This document shows positions 9,884-18,979 of a DNA stretch of 22,975 bases, one piece after another (the stretch's first letter is position 1; every line of letters begins with the position of its first letter). The stretch is taken from positions 1-22,975 of the forward strand of contig FMBT01000692.1 of NCBI GenBank assembly GCA_900095095.1, written 5' to 3'. Below the pieces are notes generated by a model. The model ran no database searches. It had not been told where the DNA came from and saw nothing but the letters and a program-made list of their open reading frames with translations. This DNA is from Fragilariopsis cylindrus CCMP1102. Lineage: Eukaryota > Bacillariophyta > Bacillariophyceae > Bacillariales > Bacillariaceae. Both the position numbers and the translations under genes were made by a program.

Positions 9884-10227
9884 CGAGTATACACAATAAT
9901 ATCCTTCTATCGAGGCTGAACTAGATCAAGAAATGGATGCACATCTAAAGGATTGGTGAACATAAAATAATGAGAGGATTGTTTTAATGATGTTGTAGAT
10001 CTGCAAGCTAGTACCGTATTATTATCTGCGCTTGCTTTTAGCGCCTTAGTCAAAAAGCGTTAATTAACGTTATGTAGACTTAAATAAAAAAGAACGAAGG
10101 CAGGAAAATACAACAAAAGAAACAAAATATTTGCACAAAACAACTAATAATCAAAAAGGATACACAAAATACAAACAGCACAGAAAGAAGGAACTAAACG
10201 ACGCCGAAAAAAACATTAATGAAGAAG

Positions 10228-10290
10228 ATGGCGATCAGCAGCAACGAACACAGCACGCCACTGCTGCAGCTGCTGAAGCTGGTGCTATAA
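10228..10290 (+). CDS. Possible upstream open reading frame, 20 codons
   Basis: ATG at 10228 opens a frame rich in Leu and Ser that ends at TAA 10288-10290, about 300 bp before the BTB start. If the BTB transcript begins upstream of 10228, it could act as a translation-dampening uORF. It is short enough to be chance. Confidence 0.15.
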   Translation: MAISSNEHSTPLLQLLKLVL

Positions 10291-10589
10291 GTAACTCGTT
10301 TATAATGTAATGTGATACTTGTTTAGTGTACGTATACGTACGTGACTTTGAATTTTTCCTTGCGTCGTTCGTCCAATAAAAATGATGCATTTAATATCAA
10401 CAGTCAAGTACAATTCAAAACCTGGAACCAACGCGTTGGCGAGCGGCTACATATTTTTGGGCAGTCTCACACTCATCTATATCCATACTAGCTGTTGGTG
10501 TATTAACTTCGCAAGATTTCCATCGTTCCATACCTCTATAATAATCATTAGCGTTTGTACTTTTTATATCAGTATATCCTTGTATCATC

Positions 10590-11294
10590 ATGAGTAGTAG
10601 TAACAGTAACAGTAAAAGCGATGCCGCTACCGTAAGATTCAATGTAGGTGGGACGATCTACGAGGTATCTCGATCACTTCTTGAACAACATCCCAATACT
10701 ATGTTAACACGAATGGTATCGAAAACCTGGCTCGGCGAAGAAGAGGATAACGAACGCAAGGATGAACCTTTATTCATTGACAGAAATGGAGTACGATTTG
10801 AATATGTTCTTGATTTTATGAGAGATGGACCAAAAGTATCTTTGCCGGTAACCGTAGCGAAGGAAGGGTTCCTCAAGGATTTGGATTACTTTGGTTTTGA
10901 TAACGTAATTCCCAATGATATCTCTATGCGTTCATCGTATTCAGTATATATGGATACGGCAAAGAAAATGGACGAGCTCGAAACTAAGGGTGCGATGGAA
11001 AGTATTGGTTCCAAACTCGCTCACTACTTATTCTTGAGCTTCAAGACATCCAATAGTCTTGTCGTTGACATGAATGAAAGCAATGTAAAACAATTTTATC
11101 GTTCGGAGCATATACAGTACCAGGACAATACCGAATATACTAACCTACGTGATTACACTCGCATGCAAGTTGGAGGAAAAGAAAAAAATAAAGCTTGCTT
11201 AAACAAGCATTTGAACGAATATAATCTCAAGTTAGTAAAATTCGAGTACTATAGAAATATTTATCACCTTGGCATTGCAAATAAATCTTTTTAA
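10590..11294 (+). CDS. BTB/POZ (potassium-channel T1, KCTD-like) domain protein
   Basis: A 234-residue intact single-exon protein. After a short Ser/Asn-rich start, residues about 15-105 form a BTB domain of the T1/KCTD type: VRFNVGGTIYEVSRSLLEQHPNTML, then LFIDRNGVRFEYVLDFMRDG, then LDYFGF. The NVGG and D-R-(N/D)-G motifs are hallmarks. Such domains form oligomers and often serve as adaptors for cullin-3 ubiquitin ligases. There is no channel membrane segment, so this is a soluble KCTD-like protein. The C-terminal half (about residues 115-234) is not recognised; it is hydrophilic and ends in a Tyr-rich stretch. Start ATG 10590 follows tatcatc and begins the open domain frame. It converges with the first CDPK, the two stop codons being about 410 bp apart. 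The fold call is firm; the partner is unknown. Confidence 0.87.
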   Translation: MSSSNSNSKSDAATVRFNVGGTIYEVSRSLLEQHPNTMLTRMVSKTWLGEEEDNERKDEPLFIDRNGVRFEYVLDFMRDGPKVSLPVTVAKEGFLKDLDYFGFDNVIPNDISMRSSYSVYMDTAKKMDELETKGAMESIGSKLAHYLFLSFKTSNSLVVDMNESNVKQFYRSEHIQYQDNTEYTNLRDYTRMQVGGKEKNKACLNKHLNEYNLKLVKFEYYRNIYHLGIANKSF

Positions 11295-11707
11295 GTGTCC
11301 CACTTACATCCACTCACCACTTGCCACCTTGCTATTTTGATGCACCGGTACGAGATGTAATTCAAGATATTTTTGGAATATTTCTCAAGGAATAACAGTA
11401 ATACTCTCTCGTTATATCCATAGTCACTGTACAGCAGTATGATATTGGATTGGATTTACAGTATATGAATTAGTCAAAAAAAAAGTTGTAGAAGTAAACT
11501 ATACAATGTATAAATGGGTGGTGATACTATAATGATGACGAAACACAATCCTCTACGTTTAGAAAGAAGTATGGATGGACGATGTAACCAATATAAAAAT
11601 ATGCTACACATAGTCTATTTCATCTATACTCAATTCTATATTGATTCGCGTAGCTTGCGTTGTGTATTTTCTTTTGTACGTTTAATAATCAGGAATGCGC
11701 TGTTATG
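11295..11707. other. Convergent 3' region between BTB gene and first CDPK
   Basis: Both neighbouring genes end here, so it should hold two 3' untranslated regions. It has a TACAGTA motif at 11457 and A-rich runs near 11475. No RNA gene is seen. Confidence 0.45.
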
Positions 11708-14251
11708 TTATATAACGATACCACCACCAATATCGTAGTCATCGGGATCATCAACGATCTTTTGTTCAACATGATTATCGGCAGAAATTGCGATCATTGT
11801 ATCCTCAAATCCAACATGTTTCTTTGAATTAGAAAAGGATGACGTAGTACTGGTATTATTGTTACTACTATTACTACTACCACGCCCACCACCAGCATCA
11901 TCATTACTATTATTATTAGTCCCGTGTTTGTCCATTAGGAATGTTGCACGGGCTATTGCAGTTTCTTGACACTCTGATGACACGATAGTATCGTTATCAT
12001 CATCGTCGACTGCAGCTAAAGCACTTAAATTTGCTTGACTACCTAACATACGTAACTTATTTGCACGTACTTCCTTTTCATTATTTTTCTCCCACAATGC
12101 AAGGAATGCTGAGTAAGAAATCCGACTAGTCCTACTATCATCTCCTCCATTTATCTGATGATCGTCCGTTTCACCAGCATCACCAATAATATCTTGAATT
12201 TCATGACGTGGAAAATCTTTACCTAATATCTCTGCTAAATTGTCAACAGAAATATAACCAGAATCATCCGTATCAAATCGATCAAAGGCTTCTGCTAATC
12301 TTTCTTCGCTGATTGCACCTTGTGCCTCAATGGTAGCGGCAAGAAATTCTGTATATCGGATCCGTCCTGATCCGTCCAAATCCTGTAGAAGGAAAAAGAA
12401 AAAAGACAGAGAGATAGAGGATTGAACGAATTCAAATGAAAGTATAGAGTCAAGTCGTCAGTATGGCAGCTCCTACCTACATCAGCAACATAGCAGCGGA
12501 CTGCATTGTCGTAATTTTTATTCGAGCAATTAATAGAATCAAATCAAATGAACTGAATAGAACAGAACTTACGACAGCATCGAAAACTGATTTAGTATCT
12601 TCTGGTGGTAAACCAGATTCTTTCCATGCATCACGAAATTCTTCATATGATATACAACCATTATTATTATTAGATGCATATTTTTGAAATACCTTACGTA
12701 AAATACCAATTTCTTCACATGTTGATCGATGTGCAACAACCATTAATGCCATTTTCTTCAATTTTGTATATCCAGCATATCGTGTCATTGATTTACGTGC
12801 CGAACGAATTTCTTTTTCACGTGGACCACGTACCGTTGCAGCAAATCGTTTATTTAACCAAACACATGACGAGGCACGTTCCGCATCTAAACGTTCATCT
12901 GGATCAATCACTAATAGATCACGAACAAAATCTTTTGCTGGTTCACCAATTTTCCTCCATCGTCTACCACGAAAATCATATTTACCACCTAATATTTGTT
13001 CCACAATATGTTGTCGCTTCCGACCATAAAATGGCATCTGACTTGACAGTAACATATATGCAATAACACCCACAGACCATACATCAGCCTGTTTGGTATA
13101 ACTACCCTTTAATACTTCTGGTGCCATTGTATATATTGTACCAACACCTTCTGTTAATGTTGCACTTCGACCATTTGCACCAACCGCATTACCATATATT
13201 TTCGATAAACCAAAATCAATTAATTTAATTTCAGCTTTTGGTGACTCATTGACAAATAATATATTTTCATATTTTAAATCACGATGTGCAACATTATTGG
13301 AATGTAAATAGGACACAGCACTTAATACACTTGATATGATCCGTGCTGCTTCTTCTTCTGTATATGGATCACGTGAATATAAATCACCACCCGAACATAC
13401 TTCCATGATAATAAAAATTTGATTTTTGTATTGATATGTTTCAATTGGTCGTACAATATGTGGATGATCTAATTTCTTTAATATAGCAATTTCATTCTTC
13501 AATTCTTGTACAAATGAATCATCAGTAACACGACTTAAATGTATTGATTTCATTGCATATTCATGATCTGATACGCTGGAGGTTGTTCGTTTACTACCAT
13601 CATCATCACTATTATTACTATTATCGTCGTCGTACAGATTATCAAGAGTATCATCATCATCGTCGTCAGGTTCCTCTAGAATCGTAGGTGTATTTAATAT
13701 ACTTGAATTACTTTTACTAGATCCATACTGTGATTGACGGTCAGACGTAGTAGTAGAAGAAATAGCAGAAACAACACCCGATGATATAATGCCTGAAGAT
13801 GATGTCCATGTATCAATAGTAGAAAGTAATATCTCTTTAAGACTATTATTATTTCCAGTATCATTACCACCACCACCACGACCGCGTCGACCTTTATTAT
13901 TTGATTTCGGTGTTGATAATGGTGCTGTCGTATCTGTTATAATAGAAACAGGACGTAAATCCTTATCACCAATACAAAATTTAAATATACCCCCAATACC
14001 AAATGGTAATTTAAAACAGTCTTGTTTCCGTTTGTGATTTTGGATTGTATCACGAACTTTTTACGTGCCGAGCCACCCACTGCAGCATGTCGTTTTTGTA
14101 CCAGTGCTACACTTCCCATGGATCCTGTACCTAATGTAGTTTTAGTTACTTCATAATAAAATAATGGATCACGATCATTTTGTTTTTCTTGCATTAAATT
14201 TGTTCTAAATTCAGGTGATAATAATATTAATTCACTTTTTGATCGTTTCAT
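11708..14251 (-). CDS. Calcium-dependent protein kinase (CDPK), two visible exons, N-terminal frame break
   Basis: A Ser/Thr kinase fused to calmodulin-like EF-hands. The Gly-rich loop LGTGSMGSVAL lies near 14145, then about 170 residues of Ser/Asp-rich insertion, then the ATP-anchoring Lys in YAMKSI (13550). HRDLKYEN is at 13286, DFG at 13217 and APE at 13124. A CDPK-type junction (KLKKMALMVVAHRS) precedes the EF-hands. Exon ...GCT GTC ends at 12573, and intron 12572-12383 joins it to GAT TTG GAC in EF-hand 2. Exon 2 runs 12382-11708. EF-1 has Ser at position 1 and EF-3 has Asn at position 12. EF-4 is degenerate, so only EF-2 (DLDGSGRIRYTE) looks canonical. A disordered tail of about 120 residues follows. 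The frame breaks at the T5 run 14058-14062; from about 14057 onward it is clean. ATG 14251 starts the G-loop frame after a stop, but the coding leader upstream suggests the true start is farther out. Confidence 0.88.
12383..12572 (-). other. First CDPK intron, 190 bp, GT-AG, at the start of EF-hand 2
   Basis: The donor gctgtc|gtaagt and acceptor ttctacag|gatttg join the codons in phase 0 directly before the first Asp of the EF-2 loop. Confidence 0.9.
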
Positions 14252-14848
14252 TTTACTTGTGATGATGATTTAATAATAAGTGGTGCGGATCCTCCTCCTT
14301 CTCCTCGAAGACTACCACCACCGACCCCCACCAACAACAAGAGTAGCAGTAGCAGTAGAAGCTGTACTGTTGTTAATATTGATATTAAATACTTCGGATA
14401 ATGATGATTCGTTATTATCATTATCAATATCATTAGTATTCGCCCGCCAGCGTTAATAGATTCGGTGTTGACATTGCTACCTTCCTTGTTTGCTTTTTGT
14501 TGAAGATACTAACTACTACCCTCTGCTGCCGTCCAACTCCTTTCGTACTTTGCGTGGTAAACTTGGACTGTACTCCTTTCTGATACTGATAGAGGTGGTG
14601 GAGAGTAGTCTATTCTTCGTCCGAGACGATTTGATCGTGTGGATGATGGTGTAGATGATCTTTGGACTACTAGTACTACTAGCGTTGCCATTGCCATTGA
14701 CTGACCATCCTTCTTTCTTCTTCATGGATTACATGTTACACTTCTTGATGATAATGTTTCACCACCGAACGTAACTCGTTGATTATTATTTTCTTGATTA
14801 CGCTTTGATGGTTTGCATGGCGATCGTTCTTCTTGTGGGTACCGCCAT
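14252..14848 (-). pseudogene. Broken coding leader of the first CDPK (disordered N-terminus)
   Basis: Coding-like pieces continue upstream of ATG 14251 in changing frames: GGGSLRGEGGGSAPLIIK just upstream, then NNSTASTATATLVVGGG, EGSNVNTESINAGG, RRIDYSPPPLSVSERSTVQV and QENNNQRVTFGGETLSS. This is the composition expected of a disordered CDPK N-terminus. Several changes sit on short runs, such as T4 at 14251-14254 and C5 at 14325-14329. ATG at 14848-14846 is followed by Gly-Gly-Thr in a neighbouring frame, so a lost myristoylation-type Met-Gly start, as in the sister CDPK, is possible. The assignment to the kinase is inference from adjacency and matching frames. Confidence 0.45.
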
Positions 14849-15720
14849 TGTTTTTTTCCCTGTTTTTGGTGTCGGGTGGTGTTGTTGTTGTGTTGCGTGT
14901 TTTGTTATTGTTGTTGTGTTGTTGTTGTGATGCCGTGATTTTCCTTGGGACTGGATGTGAACTTATTGGGACCGGGGTGAATTAAGTACGTAGTAAGTAC
15001 GGTAGTAATGTAATGTATGTTCGTGATTAAACGAAATTTCTCTTTGCTATTAATTCATCAATGTTTTTGGGTTCGTGATTAACCTTTCATTGGGACTGGA
15101 ATAAATAGTGAACGCATTTTGTTATACTTTTTTGACTCTTGCTTGTTGTTCTTCGACGATTTTGTCTGCGATAAAGCAAACGTTTTCCCTAATCCCCCCT
15201 CGCTATCATGGCAGGTGTAATCCTCTTTTTTGTATCAGAAAGATTTTCGTCGACATCTCTTTGTACAATTGTTTTTGTATGCTGCGATTTCATCACGCAC
15301 GCATCGAATGAATCATGCTCGGGATCCTTTTTGTACTCTTTCACACTACCACAAAAAAACGGCGAAGTCCTTCTTCCAATGTTTTACTCACCGGTTCCAG
15401 CCAAACGAATTTAAAGCTACTCTATTGCTAAAGGCAGCCAGGCGACTTATTGACTTGAGCTCTCGTCTATGCATCCTTATTCTTACTGTAGATCCACTTG
15501 TTCTTTTGTAGCAGAAAGGTATTTGTAATTTCACAAGACAGTCAAGAGAACAACAGAAGACGTCGACAACAGTCTAGTCAAGGTTCGACAATATATCAAC
15601 AGGTTTTTTTCGACGAAAAAGGGAAAAAAAACATAAACAGGCCCCTCCGTCAAAATCAAACACAACACAACACAGCACAACGTGTACACAACGCTGGTAA
15701 AACTATAAACAATTATAACT
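14849..15720. promoter_or_regulatory. Shared head-to-head region between the two CDPK genes
   Basis: About 870 bp separate the two divergent kinase starts, so both promoters must lie here. It has a GTT/GTTGTG-rich stretch at about 14878-14932 and a TACTGTA motif at 15484. The final 200 bp are A-rich and probably the second CDPK's leader. Open frames at 15108-15511 look like chance. Confidence 0.55.
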
Positions 15721-18199
15721 ATGGGAAATTGTTTAGCAAGTCAATCGACGACGAATATATGCGATTCAATGGAAGACAAAAGGCGTGATGGTCACTCTCC
15801 TCAACCAAACAAAACGAAATGTAGTAATACAGCAACAGCAACCACAGCTACTACAAAAGTAAAAGGTAGTCGGCCGCATAAGCAGTCTAGTACAATCCAT
15901 AGTGTGATATTAAAAGAACATAATTTAGATGTCTATCAAAAATATACAGAAACGGAAGTATTAGGAAATGGTAGTATGGGTCATGTTGCGAAAGTGAAAG
16001 TAAAAGATGGATATGATATTGGTGGTTCGGCATATTGTGGTAGTGGTAGAAATGTTGGTAAGACAGCCCAGGATGTAGAAAAAGCAAAAGCTGCATTTAT
16101 GAAAAAAGATGGTAAAAATGGATTATTAACATTAACAGAATCACTCGGTAGTGTTCATGTGGATGAAACAAAAGAAAGTCAGCATAGTATTGAATCTTTT
16201 GGTAGTGAAAGTGAAAGTCAACAACAGGTTGCTATCCCCAAACCCAAATCTTTTGGTGGTGATGAAAGTCAATTCGGCGGTGGTAATAAAAGTGGTTCAA
16301 GTGTGAATGAGTCCAGTGGTAAAGAGTCCAGTGATAAAAGTTATGCATTAAAAAGTATTATATTAGATCGTGTATCAACATCCTTTATTGATGAATTAAA
16401 AAATGAAATTCATATTCTAAAAGCAATGGATCATCCCAATATTGTCAAACTCCATGAGGTATTTTCACATAAAAAACAAATTTATATGATATTAGAACTA
16501 TGTGATGGTGGTGATTTATATACAAGATTACCCTATACTGAAAAAGATTCCGCCTATGTGACTGGTAAATTATTATCCGCAATTAAATATATGCATGATC
16601 ATGGGATTGTTCATCGTGATCGTAAGTTACAGTTTGTAATTTTTATTACGTTATTATGTTGATCGACTTGACTTGATTTGCTTTGATTTGACGTTCTCGG
16701 AATTTGGCTTCTTTCAATTGTGCATAATTCCGTATGATAGTTTACAATCCTTTTACTATTTATATTTACACAAACGCTTCCTCACCTACTATATTTCTTT
16801 TTTTTTATCTCGGCTGCTTCCCCCCCCCCCCCCCCCCCCCCGTCTGTACTGTAAACTAAATAAATAACAAAACAATAACAATAATAGTTAAATTTGAAAA
16901 TATTATGTTTGAAAATAAAAGTTCTACTGCTGAAATTAAAGTTATTGATTTTGGTTTATCTAAAAAATTTGCAACAAGTAGATTGGGTATAATGAGAGAG
17001 GGTGTTGGTACATTATATAGTATGGCGCCTCAAGTATTACAAGGAGTATATAATTCACAAGCTGATATGTGGTCGGTAGGTGTTATAACATTTATGTTAT
17101 TAAGTAGTCATAGACCATTTTATAATAAAAAACGTAAGATTATGATTGATCGTATTATGAGATGTGATTATACATTTAAGAAAGATTATTGGAAACCAAT
17201 ATCGGAGGATGCAAAAGATTTTATTGATCGTTTATTAGTATTAGATCCTAAAGTACGATATGATGCATCCAAGGCACAAAAACACAAATGGTTACATAAA
17301 CAATTTAAAATGGAAGATCGGGCACCAACAGAATCGGTGACTGGACGTGTTGCAGATAATTTACTAATGTATAGTAATAATTTATCATTGAAAAAATTAG
17401 CATTAAATGTGATTGCACATCGGTCATCAACAGCTGAAATTATTAATCTACGGAAAGCATTTGATCAATTTGATTCTGGTAATGATGGTGTTATCTCATC
17501 CGAAGAATTTAAAGTTGCAATTCAAGATAAGTGTTCGTATAGTAATGATGAAATTAAAGAATTGTTTGATTCAATTGATATTAATAATAATGGACAAATC
17601 ATGTATACAGAATTTATTGCAGCAACACTTGAGGCACAAGGTCAACTTGATGAGGCTCGTATTGCAGAAGCATTCGATCGATTAGATACAGATGATACTG
17701 GATTTATCTCGAAAGAAAATATTATGGAATTTTTAAGTGATACTGATGCAACTATGAAAGATATTGAACATATGATTCAAGCTGCTGATACAGACCATTG
17801 TGGACAAGGTACGTTTTATTATATTATGCTCGCTCTTTTCTTACTGTCGTCGTCGCAATTTGCACCACGTGCTTCAACTAATATGATCAATATTCTTCTT
17901 CTTCGTGGTTGTTTGCATTTTTATACCTTTCTTCTTCTTTTTCTTCTGTATTTTGATCATCAACAGTCTCGTTCGATGAATTCTTAGCCATGTTTCGATC
18001 TGATAATGAAAACAAAAACATCACACCATCTTACTTACTATCCAGTCTTAAGGCGTCTTCGGATTTTGATCCTCTAAATAGTCCTAGTGATGGTAGTTCA
18101 GATGATGTTCACTCTAGTGACGACCTTGTTGGTATCGATGCTGTAATTCCTGGAGGAAAGTACGATATCACCGAACGTAAACAAGAAGAGGAAGCATAA
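15721..18199 (+). CDS. Calcium-dependent protein kinase (CDPK), three exons, intact, 684 residues
   Basis: Exons 15721-16621, 16888-17808 and 17967-18199 sum to 685 codons with no break. MGNCLAS at the N-terminus is a textbook myristoylation (Gly2) plus palmitoylation (Cys4) signal, so membrane anchoring is expected. Gly-rich loop LGNGSMGHVA 81-90; a Ser/Gly-rich insertion about 97-205; Lys211 in YALKSI; HRD 298-300; DFG 321-323. The usual APE motif reads APQ (Gln349, codon CAA at 17031-17033), which is unusual. A CDPK junction (SLKKLALNVIAHRS) leads into four EF-hands with loops at 496-507, 531-542, 567-578 (Asn at position 12) and 601-612. A Ser/Asp-rich tail ends in KQEEEA. Intron 1 falls just after HRD and intron 2 inside the EF-4 loop. 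Start context aattataact-ATG-g. Confidence 0.94.
16622..16887 (+). other. Second CDPK intron 1, 266 bp, with C22 tract
   Basis: Donor gatc|gtaagt and acceptor aatag|ttaaat rebuild HRD-LKFEN across a split Leu codon. An uninterrupted run of 22 C lies at 16820-16841. Retention gives a stop within about 13 codons, truncating the kinase after HRD. Confidence 0.92.
17809..17966 (+). other. Second CDPK intron 2, 158 bp, inside EF-hand 4
   Basis: Donor caag|gtacgt and acceptor caacag|tctcg join GQ to VSFDEFLAMF, completing the fourth EF-hand loop across a split Val codon. Confidence 0.92.
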
Positions 18200-18979
18200 A
18201 AGTTTAGAAAAGTATGCAATGCATCATCACGGTCGGTCGGCCAGTCGGTCGGTCGTCTCTATTCGGACATACACAAAAACACACCATGACATATATCTTG
18301 TAAATATCTCTCTATTGTTAATACTGAACAAAGCACCCAGTGCATTAACTCAACGGGTCAACCCGTCCACCAATTAAACTGAAGACTTTGCACGTGAACA
18401 GTATCGAACTCAATTTCTTTGTTCTTCTTCTTTACCTCAATAATATAACTCGTTGTAAACTAAAATTTTATATAGTCTTCACAAGCAAATTAATGTCATT
18501 TTGTTTCTACGATACTGATAGTTTCGTCATCTTAACCATGATCAATATTGTTGGCGTCCATCATTGCTCTTTTTCTATTTTCGACGTCGTTTGGTTTTCC
18601 TTCCAATTTGTTCTGTGTTCATAGGTGAAGATATGGATCCTTTCCGATTCTTGATGGCAGCAGAGAGTAGAAACGTTGACAGAAATGGAATGCTACTGTG
18701 TGTGTTAACTGTTCTATTTTTTCAGAGGAAGAAAATACACAACGAAAGCTACGCTACGTTAAAATCAAGTTAGAATTAATATTGTGTGAAAGTATACTAA
18801 GAAATCGTATCGTAAACTATTTAAGTATGTATCGTTCACATCTAACTTTTAATCCGTATCTGGCGTCACTTGCGTATCATATTTGTTTGTCGTTTTTTAC
18901 TGGTCTTTTTCTTCTTCTTGTCTTGTTTTCTAAATGTTGTATCCTAATATTTGTGCATATGTTTACGTATCTTGTTTAT
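18200..18979. other. Convergent region between second CDPK and HIR gene
   Basis: Both flanking genes end here. It contains a GGTC/CGGT tetranucleotide cluster at 18230-18256 and a 14-base palindrome-like acgggtcaacccgt at 18353-18366. A small open frame lies at 18633. No RNA gene is seen. Confidence 0.45.
18633..18773 (+). CDS. Possible small protein, 46 codons, unrecognised
   Basis: ATG 18633 opens MDPFRFLMAAESRNVDRNG and ends at TAG 18771-18773. A stretch with intron-like ends (gtgtgt ... tttttcag, about 18699-18725) would instead lead into another open frame beginning EENTQRKLRYVK. No family is known and chance is quite possible. Confidence 0.18.
   Translation: MDPFRFLMAAESRNVDRNGMLLCVLTVLFFQRKKIHNESYATLKSS

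Larger units (their letters stand above)
9502..10589. other. Long intergenic region between helicase and BTB gene
   Basis: About 1.1 kb with no convincing gene. It holds a hairpin at 9600-9621, a 30-bp segment also found near the window end (9854-9883), an A-rich stretch at about 10080-10215 and a palindromic gtacgtatacgtacgt near 10327. The last 300 bp probably hold the BTB gene's promoter and leader. Confidence 0.5.

Noticed and set aside
15108-15511. Three overlapping plus-strand frames upstream of the second CDPK
   Set aside because: No family pattern, overlapping in three frames, and located in the expected promoter region.
18349-18370. acgggtcaacccgt as a hairpin terminator
   Set aside because: The loop would be only two bases, so it cannot fold as a stable hairpin; at most it is a small dyad.
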